In this document: one piece after another, positions 9,430 through 21,355 of the stretch
Position numbering within the stretch: position 1 is the stretch's first letter
How the letters are laid out: each line of letters begins with the position of its first letter
NCBI GenBank assembly: GCA_964019695.1
Contig: CAXHUL010000525.1
Location: 625,001 to 689,000, forward strand
From: Loripinus fragilis
Taxonomy: Eukaryota > Mollusca > Bivalvia > Lucinida > Lucinidae
Length of the DNA stretch: 64,000 bases
Direction of reading: 5' to 3'
Made by a program: the position numbers and the translations under genes
Notes under the pieces: generated by a model
The model's input: the letters and a program-made list of their open reading frames with translations, nothing else
What the model was told of the DNA's origin: nothing
The model's database searches: none

Positions 9430-10560
9430 ACTTTGACGGCATTAGTGGGTGGGGTGTGAAAACCTCCGAATGCATGGTTCTCAGCTCCTGCTGTGGGCAG
9501 CAAGCCAATTTTTTTTCCAAAATGTTGACCTATAAAAGAGCTTACTCGGGTGTGAAAATTATCATTGTGCGCGCGCGCCCCGGACCGCAATTATGATATT
9601 TCCTGTTTTCCCATAGGGCCCAAGGCAAATGGGGATAGCGGTTGTACGCGCTTTCTAAGGCTCTGATCGCTTTTAGATTTTGCACGCGGATAGGGCCAAC
9701 AGAGGCGCAGGTATTGCCATGCACACCCGCCCGAAACAATGTTTCGATACCGAGTTATCGGGGTGTGGAAGTCCGCCGCCCCGAAGCTTTACGCGCTTCC
9801 GTCTCGCGAACTACTATTTTCATCATGACCACACGGGCATCAGTTTGTAGTACGGGAGGCCGTCTACAAATGGTGAAAATTTCAAAGCCTTCCGTCGGGA
9901 AATAAAAAAGTTATGAGCATTAGAAGATCTTCCCATTAGGCCCCATTAGGCCACAGTAGCCGACCGGGCCTAAAACTTGCGCGGGTCACTTTCACGGACG
10001 GGCTCGAAACTGGTGCCAGAAGTTAGCCCCCGACCAGTGCTTCATTGTGAGGCATTGCGTAAAATTTTCCGTCCCCCGAGTGCCGAGCAATAGCCCCTGA
10101 AAGGGCTTTCGGCACAATTTTCACGCCCTTATTTGAGCCACTTGTAGCCGAAGGAATTTTGCGCAAATGACTGAGAGGTGCTCCTGGGCACTGCTCATCA
10201 CTTTGCAATAGGTTCCGGGGCTTTTCGCGAAGGTCGCGTTTTCTCAAACTTTGAGGGCATTAGTGGGTGGGGTGTGAAAACCTCCGAATGCATGGTTCTC
10301 AGCTCCTGCTGTGGGCAGCAAGCCAATTTTTTTCCAAAATGTTGACCTATAAAAGAGCTTACTCGGGTGTGAAAATTATCATTGTGCGCGCGCGCCCCGG
10401 ACCGCAATTATGATATTTCCTGTTTTCCCATAGGGCCCAAGGCAAATGGGGATAGCGGTTGTACGCGCTTTCTAAGGCTCTGATCGCTTTTAGATTTTGC
10501 ACGCGGATAGGGCCAACAGAGGCGCAGGTATTGCCATGCGCACACGCCCGCAACAATGTT
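9430..10560. repeat. 6-unit-spaced duplication, copy 1
   Basis: Shares five uncommon variants, in the same order, with 14,250-15,380: TTGACGGC (about 9,435 and 14,256), a CACACCC change after GCCAT (about 9,721 and 14,542), CATCATGACC (9,821 and 14,642), T7 in place of T8 (10,327 and 15,147) and GCACACGCCC (about 10,539 and 15,359). The offset, about 4,820 bp, equals six monomers less the 84-bp deletion at 10.79 kb and single-base indels. The segment is therefore duplicated over at least 1.1 kb. Confidence 0.8.
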
Positions 10561-10634
10561 TCGATACCGAGTTATCGGGGTGTGGAAGTCCGCCGCCCCG
10601 AAGCTTTACGCGCTTCCGTCTCGCGAACTACTAT

Positions 10635-11366
10635 CTTCATCATGCCCACACGGGCATCAGCTTGTAGTACGGGAGGCCGTCTACAAATGGTGAAAATTTC
10701 AAAGCCTTCCGTCGGGAAATTAAAAAGTTATGAGCATTAGAAGATCTTCCCATTAGGCCCCATTAGGCCACAGTAGCCGACCGGGCCTTGCGTAAAATTT
10801 TCCGTCCCCCGAGTGCCGAGCAATAGCCCCTGAAAGGGCTTTCGGCACAATTTTCACGCCCTTATTTGAGCCACTTGTAGCCGAAGGAATTTTGCGCAAA
10901 TGACTGAGAGGTGCTCCTGGGCACTGCTCATCACTTTGCAATAGGTTCCGGGGCTTTTCGCGAAGGTCGCGTTTTCTCAAACTTTGAGGGCATTAGTGGG
11001 TGGGGTGTGAAAACCTCCGAATGCATGGTTCTCAGCTCCTGCTGTGGGCAGCAAGCCAATTTTTTTCCAAAATGTTGACCTATAAAAGAGCTTACTCGGG
11101 TGTGAAAATTATCATTGTGCGCGCGCGCCCCGGACCCGATTATGATATTTTCTGTTTTCCCATAGGGCCCAAGGCAAATGGGGATAGCGGTTGTACGCGC
11201 TTTCTAAGGCTCTGATCGCTTTTAGATTTTGCACGCGGATAGGGCCAACAGAGGCGCAGGTATTGCCATGCGCACACGCCCGCAACAATGTTTCGATACC
11301 GAGTTATCGGGGTGTGGAAGTCCGCCGCCCCGAAGCTTTACGCGCTTCCGTCTCGCGAACTACTAT
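10635..11366. repeat. Short monomer with an 84-bp internal deletion
   Basis: This copy is 732 bp long. At about 10,787 the sequence passes from GACCGGGCC straight to TTGCGTAAAA; the 84 bases that normally separate these (AAAACTTGCGCGGG through TTGTGAGGC) are absent. Only about one base of homology is available at the junction, so simple end joining is as plausible as slippage. The copy also lacks one T of the T8 tract and one base in GGACCCGATTATG (about 11,133). It shares TACTATCTTC (10,634 and 11,366) and GCACACGCCC with the monomer before it, so the two are local duplicates and the deletion followed. Confidence 0.9.
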
Positions 11367-14249
11367 CTTCATCATGCCCACACGGGCATCAGTTTGTAGT
11401 ACGGGAGGCCGTCTACAAATGGTGAAAATTTCAAAGCCTTCCGTCGGGAAATTAAAAAGTTATGAGCATTAGAAGATCTTCCCATTAGGCCCCATTAGGC
11501 CACAGTAGCCGACCGGGCCTAAAACTTGCGCGGGTCACTTTCACGGACGGGCTCGAAACTGGTGCCAGAAGTTAGCCCCCGACCAGTGCTTCATTGTGAG
11601 GCATTGCGTAAAATTTTCCGTCCCCCGAGTGCCGAGCAATAGCCCCTGAAAGGGCTTTCGGCACAATTTTCACGCCCTTATTTGAGCCACTTGTAGCCGA
11701 AGGAATTTTGCGCAAATGACTGAGAGGTGCTCCTGGGCACTGCTCATCACTTTGCAATAGGTTCCGGGGCTTTTCGCGAAGGTCGCGTTTTCTCAAACTT
11801 TGAGGGCATTAGTGGGTGGGGTGTGAAAACCTCCGAATGCATGGTTCTCAGCTCCTGCTGTGGGCAGCAAGCCAATTTTTTTTCCAAAATGTTGACCTAT
11901 AAAAGAGCTTACTCGGGTGTGAAAATTATCATTGTGCGCGCGCGCCCCGGACCGCAATTATGATATTTCCTGTTTTCCCATAGGGCCCAAGGCAAATGGG
12001 GATAGCGGTTGTACGCGCTTTCTAAGGCTCTGATCGCTTTTAGATTTTGCACGCGGATAGGGCCAACAGAGGCGCAGGTATTGCCATGCGCACCCGCCCG
12101 CAACAATGTTTCGATACCGAGTTATCGGGGTGTGGAAGTCCGCCGCCCCGAAGCTTTACGCGCTTCCGTCTCGCGAACTACTATTTTCATCATGCCCACA
12201 CGGGCATCAGTTTGTAGTACGGGAGGCCGTCTACAAATGGTGAAAATTTCAAAGCCTTCCGTCGGGAAATTAAAAAGTTATGAGCATTAGAAGATCTTCC
12301 CATTAGGCCCCATTAGGCCACAGTAGCCGACCGGGCCTAAAACTTGCGCGGGTCACTTTCACGGACGGGCTCGAAACTGGTGCCAGAAGTTAGCCCCCGA
12401 CCAGTGCTTCATTGTGAGGCATTGCGTAAAATTTTCCGTCCCCCGAGTGCCGAGCAATAGCCCCTGAAAGGGCTTTCGGCACAATTTTCACACCCTTATT
12501 TGAGCCACTTGTAGCCGAAGGAATTTTGCGCAAATGACTGAGAGGTGCTCCTGGGCACTGCTCATCACTTTGCAATAGGTTCCGGGGCTTTTCGCGAAGG
12601 TCGCGTTTTCTCAAACTTTGAGGGCATTAGTGGGTGGGGTGTGAAAACCTCCGAATGCATGGTTCTCAGCTCCTGCTGTGGGCAGCAAGCCAATTTTTTT
12701 TCCAAAATGTTGACCTATAAAAGAGCTTACTCGGGTGTGAAAATTATCATTGTGCGCGCGCGCCCCGGACCGCAATTATGATATTTCCTGTTTTCCCATA
12801 GGGCCCAAGGCAAATGGGGATAGCGGTTGTACGCGCTTTCTAAGGCTCTGATCGCTTTTAGATTTTGCACGCGGATAGGGCCAACAGAGGCGCAGGTATT
12901 GCCATGCGCACCCGCCCGCAACAATGTTTCGATACCGAGTTATCGGGGTGTGGAAGTCCGCCGCCCCGAAGCTTTACGCGCTTCCGTCTCGCGAACTACT
13001 ATTTTCATCATGCCCACACGGGCATCAGTTTGTAGTACGGGAGGCCGTCTACAAATGGTGAAAATTTCAAAGCCTTCCGTCGGGAAATTAAAAAGTTATG
13101 AGCATTAGAAGATCTTCCCATTAGGCCCCATTAGGCCACAGTAGCCGACCGGGCCTAAAACTTGCGCGGGTCACTTTCACGGACGAGCTCGAAACTGGTG
13201 CCAGAAGTTAGCCCCCGACCAGTGCTTCATTGTGAGGCATTGCGTAAAATTTTCCGTCCCCCGAGTGCCGAGCAATAGCCCCTGAAAGGGCTTTCGGCAC
13301 AATTTTCACGCCCTTATTTGAGCCACTTGTAGCCGAAGGAATTTTGCGCAAATGACTGAGAGGTGCTCCTGGGCACTGCTCATCACTTTGAAATAGGTTC
13401 CGGGGCTTTTCGCGAAGGTCGCGTTTTCTCAAACTTTGAGGGCATTAGTGGGTGGGGTGTGAAAACCTCCGAATGCATGGTTCTCAGCTCCTGCTGTGGG
13501 CAGCAAGCCAATTTTTTTTCCAAGATGTTGACCTATAAAAGAGCTTACTCGGGTGTGAAAATTATCATTGTGCGCGCGCGCCCCGGACCGCAATTATGAT
13601 ATTTCCTGTTTTCCCATAGGGCCCAAGGCAAATGGGGATAGCGGTTGTACGCGCTTTCTAAGGCTCTGATCGCTTTTAGATTTTGCACGCGGATAGGGCC
13701 AACAGAGGCGCAGGTATTGCCATGCGCACCCGCCCGCAACAATGTTTCGATACCGAGTTATCGGGGTGTGGAAGTCCGCCGCCCCGAAGCTTTACGCGCT
13801 TCCGTCTCGCGAACTACTATTTTCATCATGCCCACACGGGCATCAGTTTGTAGTACGGGAGGCCGTCTACAAATGGTGAAAATTTCAAAGCCTTCCGTCG
13901 GGAAATTAAAAAGTTATGAGCATTAGAAGATCTTCCCATTAGGCCCCATTAGGCCACAGTAGCCGACCGGGCCTAAAACTTGCGCGGGTCACTTTCACGG
14001 ACGGGCTCGAAACTGGTGCCAGAAGTTAGCCCCCGACCAGTGCTTCATTGTGAGACATTGCGTAAAATTTTTCGTCCCCCGAGTGCCGAGCAATAGCCCC
14101 TGAAAGGGCTTTCGGCACAATTTTCACGCCCTTATTTGAGCCACTTGTAGCCGAAGGAATTTTGCGCAAATGACTGAGAGGTGCTCCTGGGCACTGCTCA
14201 TCACTTTGCAATAGGTTCCGGGGCTTTTCACGAAGGTCGCGTTTTCTCA

Positions 14250-15380
14250 AACTTTGACGGCATTAGTGGGTGGGGTGTGAAAACCTCCGAATGCATGGTT
14301 CTCAGCTCCTGCTGTGGGCAGCAAGCCAATTTTTTTTCCAAAATGTTGACCTATAAAAGAGCTTACTCGGGTGTGAAAATTATCATTGTGCGCGCGCGCC
14401 CCGGACCGCAATTATGATATTTCCTGTTTTCCCATAGGGCCCAAGGCAAATGGGGATAGCGGTTGTACGCGCTTTCTAAGGCTCTGATCGCTTTTAGATT
14501 TTGCAAGCGGATAGGGCCAACAGAGGCGCAGGTATTGCCATACACACCCACCCGCAACAATGTTTCGATACCGAGTTATCGGGGTGTGGAAGTCCGCCGC
14601 CCCGAAGCTTTACGCGCTTCCGTCTCGCGAACTACTATTTTCATCATGACCACACGGGCATCAGTTTGTAGTACGGGAGGCCGTCTACAAATGGTGAAAA
14701 TTTCAAAGCCTTCCGTCGGGAAATTAAAAAGTTATGAGCATTAGAAGATCTTCCCATTAGGCCCCATTAGGCCACAGTAGCCGACCGGGCCTAAAACTTG
14801 CGCGGGTCACTTTCACGGACGGGCTCGAAACTGGTGCCAGAAGTTAGCCCCCGACCAGTGCTTCATTGTGAGGCATTGCGTAAAATTTTCCGTCCCCGAG
14901 TGCCGAGCAATAGCCCCTGAAAGGGCTTTCGGCACAATTTTCACGCCCTTATTTGAGCCACTTGTAGCCGAAGGAATTTTGCGCAAATGACTGAGAGGTG
15001 CTCCTGGGCACTGCTCATCACTTTGCAATAGGTTCCGGGGCTTTTCGCGAAGGTCGCGTTTTCTCAAACTTTGAGGGCATTAGTGGGTGGGGTGTGAAAA
15101 CCTCCGAATGCATGGTTCTCAGCTCCTGCTGTGGGCAGCAAGCCAATTTTTTTCCAAAATGTTGACCTATAAAAGAGCTTACTCGGGTGTGAAAATTATC
15201 ATTGTGCCCGCGCGCCCCGGACCGCAATTATGATATTTCCTGTTTTCCCATAGGGCCCAAGGCAAATGGGGATAGCGGTTGTACGCGCTTTCTAAGGCTC
15301 TGATCGCTTTTAGATTTTGCACGCGGATAGGGCCAACAGAGGCGCAGGTATTGCCATGCGCACACGCCCGCAACAATGTT
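14250..15380. repeat. 6-unit-spaced duplication, copy 2
   Basis: Partner of 9,430-10,560; shared variants are listed there. Private changes include GCAAGCGG (about 14,505), a cluster TACACACCCACCC (about 14,540-14,552), one C lost in CGTCCCCGAG (about 14,892) and GTGCCCGCG (about 15,206). The cluster at 14,540 changes several bases within 13 bp, more than the array average. Confidence 0.8.
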
Positions 15381-17858
15381 TCGATACCGAGTTATCGGGG
15401 TGTGGAAGTCCGCCGCCCCGAAGCTTTACGCGCTTCCGTCTCGCGAACTACTATTTTCATCATGCCCACACGGGCATCAGTTTGTAGTACGGGAGGCCGT
15501 CTACAAATGGTGAAAATTTCAAAGCCTTCCGTCGGGAAATTAAAAAGTTATGAGCATTAGAAGATCTTCCCATTAGGCCCCATTAGGCCACAGTAGCCGA
15601 CCGGGCCTAAAACTTGCGCGGGTCACTTTCACGGACGGGCTCGAAACTGGTGCCAGAAGTTAGCCCCCGACCAGTGCTTCATTGTGAGGCATTGCGTAAA
15701 ATTTTCCGTCCCCCGAGTGCCGAGCAATAGCCCCTGAAAGGGCTTTCGGCACAATTTTCACGCCCTTATTTGAGCCACTTGTAGCCGAAGGAATTTTGCG
15801 CAAATGACTGAGAGGTGCTCCTGGGCACTGCTCATCACTTTGCAATAGGTTCCGGGGCTTTTCGCGAAGGTCGCGTTTTCTCAAACTTTGAGGGCATTAG
15901 TGGGTGGGGTGTGAAAACCTCCGAATGCATGGTTCTCAGCTCCTGCTGTGGGCAGCAAGCCAATTTTTTTTCCAAAATGTTGACCTATAAAAGAGCTTAC
16001 TCGGGTGTGAAAATTATCATTGTGCGCGCGCGCCCCGGACCGCAATTATGATATTTCCTGTTTTCCCATAGGGCCCAAGGCAAATGGGGATAGCGGTTGT
16101 ACGCGCTTTCTAAGGCTCTGATCGCTTTTAGATTTTGCACGCGGATAGGGCCAACAGAGGCGCAGGTATTGCCATGCGCACCCGCCCGCAACAATGTTTC
16201 GATACCGAGTTATCGGGGTGTGGAAGTCCGCCGCCCCGAAGCTTTACGCGCTTCCGTCTCGCGAACTACTATTTTCATCATGCCCACACGGGCATCAGTT
16301 TGTAGTACGGGAGGCCGTCTACAAATGGTGAAAATTTCAAAGCCTTCCGTCGGGAAATTAAAAAGTTATGAGCATTAGAAGATCTTCCCATTAGGCCCCA
16401 TTAGGCCACAGTAGCCGACCGGGCCTAAAACTTGCACGGGTCACTTTCACGGACGGGCTCGAAACTGGTGCCAGAAGTTAGCCCCTGACCAGTGCTTCAT
16501 TGTGAGGCATTGCGTAAAATTTTCCGTCCCCCGAGTGCCGAGCAATAGCCCCTGAAAGGGCTTTCGGCACAATTTTCACGCCCTAATTTGAGCCACTTGT
16601 AGCCGAAGGAATTTTGCGCAAATGACTGAGAGGTGCTCCTGGGCACTGCTCATCACTTTGCAATAGGTTCCGGGGCTTTTCGCGAAGGTCGAGTTTTCTC
16701 AAACTTTGAGGGCATTAGTGGGTGGGGTGTGAAAACCTCCGAATGCATGGTTCTCAGCTCCTGCTGTGGGCAGCAAGCCAATTTTTTTTCCAAAATGTTG
16801 ACCTATAAAAGAGCTTACTCGGGTGTGAAAATTATCATTGTGTGCGCGCGCCCCGGACCGCAATAATGATATTTCCTGTTTCCCCATAGGGCCCAAGGCA
16901 AATGGGGATAGCGGTTGTACGCGCTTTCTAAGGCTCTGATCGCTTTTAGATTTTGCACGCGGATAGGGCCAACAGAGGCGCAGGTATTGCCATGCGCACC
17001 CGCCCGCAACAATGTTTCGATACCGAGTTATCGGGGTGTGGAAGTCCGCCGCCCCGAAGCTTTACGCGCTTCCGTCTCGCGAACTACTATTTTCATTATG
17101 CCCACACGGGCATCAGTTTGTAGTACGGGAGGCCGTCTACAAATGGTGAAAATTTCAAAGCCTTCCGTCGGGAAATTAAAAAGTTATGAGCATTAGAAGA
17201 TCTTCCCATTAGGCCCCATGAGGCCACAGTAGCCGACCGGGCCTAAAACTTGCGCGGGTCACTTTCACGGACAGGCTCGAAACTGGTGCCAGAAGTTAGC
17301 CCCCGACCAGTGCTTCATTGTGAGGCATTGCGTAAAATTTTCCGTCCCCCGAGTGCCGAGCAATAGCCCCTGAAAGGGCTTTCGGCACAATTTTCACGCC
17401 CTTATTTGAGCCACTTGTAGCCGAAGGAATTTTGCGCAAATGACTGAGAGGTGCTCCTGGGCACTGCTCATCACTTTGCAATAGGTTCCGGGGCTTTTCG
17501 CGAAGGTCGCGTTTTCTCAAACTTTGAGGGCATTAGTGGGTGTGGTGTGAAAACCTCCGAATGCATGGTTCTCAGCTCCTGCTGTGGGCAGCAAGCCAAT
17601 TTTTTTTCCAAAGTGTTGACCTATAAAAGAGCTTACTCGGGTGTGAAAATTATCATTGTGCGCGCGCGCCCCGGACCGCAATTATGATATTTCCTGTTTT
17701 CCCATAGGGCCCAAGGCAAATGGGGATAGCGGTTGTACGCGCTTTCTAAGGCTCTGATTGCTTTTAGATTTTGCACGCAGATAGGGCCAACAGAGGCGCA
17801 GGTATTGCCATGCGCACCCGCCCGCAACAATGTTTCGATACCGAGTTATCGGGGTGTG

Positions 17859-18040
17859 GAAGTCCGCCGCCCCGAAGCTTTACGCGCTTCCGTCTCGCGA
17901 ACTACTATTTTCATCATGCCCACACGGGCATCAGTTTGTAGTACGGGAGGAAGTCCGCCGCCCCGAAGCTTTACGCGCTTCCGTCTCGCGAACTACTATT
18001 TTCATCATGCCAACACGGGCATCAGTTTGTAGTACGGGAG
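17859..18040. repeat. 91-bp tandem duplication inside one monomer
   Basis: Bases 17,859-17,949 are repeated immediately as 17,950-18,040, making this monomer about 909 bp long. Each copy starts GAAGTCCGCC, contains HindIII, TCGCGA and the ATGCCC inverted repeat, and ends GTACGGGAG. The two differ at one base (GCCCACAC versus GCCAACAC, at 18,012). The junction GGGAG/GAAGTCC has about one or two bases of overlap with the normal GGAAGTCC context. No other monomer shows this, so it is a single unspread event. Confidence 0.95.
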
Positions 18041-18526
18041 GCCGTCTACAAATGGTGAAAATTTCAAAGCCTTCCGTCGGGAAATTAAAAAGTTATGAGC
18101 ATTAGAAGATCTTCCCATTAGGCCCCATTAGGCCACAGTAGCCGACCGGGCCTAAAACTTGCGCGGGTCACTTTCACGGACGGGCTCGAAACTGGTGCCA
18201 GAAGTTAGCCCCCGACCAGTGCTTCATTGTGAGGCATTGCGTAAAATTTTCCGTCCCCCGAGTGCCGAGCAATAGCCCCTGAAAGGGCTTTCGGCACAAT
18301 TTTCACGCCCTTATTTGAGCCACTTGTAGCCGAAGGAATTTTGTGCAAATGACTGAGAGGTGCTCCTGGGCACTGCTCATCACTTTGCAATAGGTTCTGG
18401 GGCTTTTCGCGAAGGTCGCGTTTTCTCAAACTTTGAGGGCATTAGTGGGTGGGGTGTGAAAACCTCCGAATGCATGGTTCTCAGCTCCTGCTGTGGGCAG
18501 CAAGCCAATTTTTTTTCCAAAATGTT

Positions 18527-18660
18527 GAACTTTAAAAGAGCTTACTCAGGTGTGAAAATTATCATTGTGCGCGCGCGGCCCCGGACCGCAATTATGATAT
18601 TTCCTGTTTTCCCATAGGGCCCAAGGCAAATGGGGATAGCGGTTTTACGCGCTTTCTAGG
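18527..18660. repeat. Locally divergent patch with damaged TATA motif
   Basis: Several changes fall within about 130 bp: TTGAACTTTAAAAG for TTGACCTATAAAAG (about 18,525), CTCAGGTG for CTCGGGTG (about 18,547), one extra G in GCGCGGCCCC (about 18,577), GGTTTTACGC for GGTTGTACGC (18,641) and TCTAGGGCTC for TCTAAGGCTC (about 18,656). A typical monomer differs from consensus by only a few bases over its full length. The cluster suggests conversion from a more divergent copy elsewhere, or a poorly sequenced spot. The 91-bp duplication lies about 500 bp to its left. Confidence 0.55.
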
Positions 18661-21204
18661 GCTCTGATCGCTTTTAGATTTTGCACGCGGATAGGGCCAA
18701 CAGAGGCGCAGGTATTGCCATGCGCACCCGCCCGCAACAATGTTTCGATACCGAGTTATCGGGGTGTGGAAGTCCGCCGCCCCGAAGCTTTACGCGCTTC
18801 TGTCTCGCGAACTACTATTTTCATCATGCCCACACGGGCATCAGTTTGTAGTACGGGAGGCCGTCTACAAATGGTGAAAATTTCAAAGCCTTCCGTCGGG
18901 AAATTAAAAAGTTATGAGCATTAAAAGATCTTCCCATTAGGCCCCATTAGGCCACAGTAGCCGACCGGGCCTAAAACTTGCGCGGGTCACTTTCACGGAC
19001 AGGCTCGAAAATGGTGCCAGAAGTTAGCCCCCGACCAGTGCTTCATTGTGAGGCATTGCGTAAAATTTTCCGTCCCCCGAGTGCCGAGCAATAGCCCCTG
19101 AAAGGGCTTTCGGCACAATTTTCACGCCCTTATTTGAGCCACTTGTAGCCGAAGGAATTTTGCGCAAATGATTGAGAGGTGCTCCTGGGCACTGCTCATC
19201 ACTTTGCAATAGGTTCCGGGGCTTTTCGCGAAGGTCGCGTTTTCTCAAACTTTGAGGGCATTAGTGGGTGGGGTGTGAAAACCTCCGAATGCATGGTTCT
19301 CAGCTCCTGCTGTGGGCAGCAAGCCAATTTTTTTTCCAAAATGTTGACCTATAAAAGAGCTTACTCGGGTGTGAAAATTATCATTGTGCGCGCGCGCCCC
19401 GGACCACAATTATGATATTTCCTGTTTTCCCATAGGGCCCAAGGCAAATGGGGATAGCGGTTGTACGCGCTTTCTAAGGCTCTGATCGCTTTTAGATTTT
19501 GCACGCGGATAGGGCCAACAGAGGCGCAGGTATTGCCATGCGCACCCGCCCACAACAATGTTTCGATACCGAGTTATCGGGGTGTGGAAGTCCGCCGCCC
19601 CGAAGCTTTACGCGCTTCCGTCTTGCGAACTACTATTTTCATCATGCCCACACGGGCATCAGTTTGTAGTACGGGAGGCCGTCTACAAATGGTGAAAATT
19701 TCAAAGCCTTCCGTCGGGAAATTAAAAAGTTATGAGCATTAGAAGATCTTCCCATTAGGCCCCATTAGGCCACAGTAGCCGACCGGGCCTAAAACTTGCG
19801 CGGGTCACTTTCACGGACGGGCTCGAAACTGGTGCCAGAAGTTAGCCCCCGACCAGTGCTTCATTGTGAGGCATTGCGTAAAATTTTCCGTCCCCCGAGT
19901 GCCGAGCAATAGCCCCTGAAAGGGCTTTCAGCACAATTTTCACGCCCTTATTTGAGCCACTTGTAGCCGAAGGAATTTTGCGCAAATGACTGAGAGGTGC
20001 TCCTGGGCACTGCTCATCACTTTGCAATAGGTTCCGGGGCTTTTCGCGAAGGTCGCGTTTTCTCAAACTTTGAGGGCATTAGTGGGTGGGGTGTGAAAAC
20101 CTCCGAATGCATGGTTCTCAGCTCCTGCTGTGGGCAGCAAGCCAATTTTTTTTCCAAAATGTTGACCTATAAAAGAGCTTACTCGGGTGTGAAAATTATC
20201 ATTGTGCGCGCGCGCCCCGGACCGCAATTATGATATTTCCTGTTTTCCCATAGGGCCCAAGGCAAATGGGGATAGCGGTTGTACGCGCTTTCTAAGGCTC
20301 TGATCGCTTTTAGATTTTGCACGCGGATAGGGCCAACAGAGGCGCAGGTATTGCCATGCGCACCCGCCCGCAACAATGTTTCGATACCGAGTTATCGGGG
20401 TGTGGAAGTCCGCCGCCCCGAAGCTTTACGCGCTTCCGTCTCGCGAACTACTATTTTCATCATGCCCACACGGGCATCAGTTTGTAGTACGGGAGGCCGT
20501 CTACAAATGGTGAAAATTTCAAAGCCTTCCGTCGGGAAATTTAAAAGTTATGAGCATTAGAAGATCTTCCCATTAGGCCCCATTAGGCCACAGTAGCCGA
20601 CCGGGCCTAAAACTTGCGCGGGTCACTTTCACGGACGGGCTCGAAACTGGTGCCAGAAGTTAGCCCCCGACCAGTGCTTCATTGTGAGGCATTGCGTAAA
20701 ATTTTCCGTCCCCCGAGTGCCGAGCAATAGCCCCTGAAAGGGCTTTCGGCACAATTTTCACGCCCTTATTTGAGCCACTTGTAGCCGAAGGAATTTTGCG
20801 CAAATGACTGAGAGGTGCTCCTGGGCACTGCTCATCACTTTGCAATAGGTTCCGGGGCTTTTCGCGAAGGTCGCGTTTTCTCAAACTTTGAGGGCATTAG
20901 TGGGTGGGGTGTGAAAACCTCCGAATGCATGGTTCTCAGCTCCTGCTGTGGGCAGCAAGCCAATTTTTTTTCCAAAATGTTGACCTATAAAAGAGCTTAC
21001 TCGGGTGTGAAAATTATCATTGTGCGCGCGCGCCCCGGACCGCAATTATGATATTTCCTGTTTTCCCATAGGGCCCAAGGCAAATGGGGATAGCGGTTGT
21101 ACGCGCTTTCTAAGGCTCTGATCGCTTTTAGATTTTGCACGCGGATAGGGCCAACAGAGGCGCAGGTATTGCCATGCGCACCCGCCCGCAACAATGTTTC
21201 GATA

Positions 21205-21355
21205 CCTTGTTATCGGGGTGTGGAAGTCCGCAGCCCCGAAGCTTTACACGCTTCCGTCTCGCAAACTACTATTTTCATCCTGCCCACACGGGCATCAGTT
21301 TGTAGTACGGGAGGCCGTCTACAAATGGTGAAAATTTCAAAGCCTTCCGTCAGGA
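21205..21355. repeat. Locally divergent patch
   Basis: Within 150 bp this copy reads GATACCTTGTT for GATACCGAGTT (about 21,207), CCGCAGCCCC (about 21,231), TTTACACGC (about 21,247), TCGCAAAC (about 21,262), CATCCTGCCC (about 21,280) and CCGTCAGG (about 21,351). Four of these can be CpG decay; the CCGAG-to-CCTTG pair and CATCAT-to-CATCCT cannot. The sequence on both sides is ordinary, so a conversion tract from a divergent monomer is the simplest reading. Confidence 0.55.
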
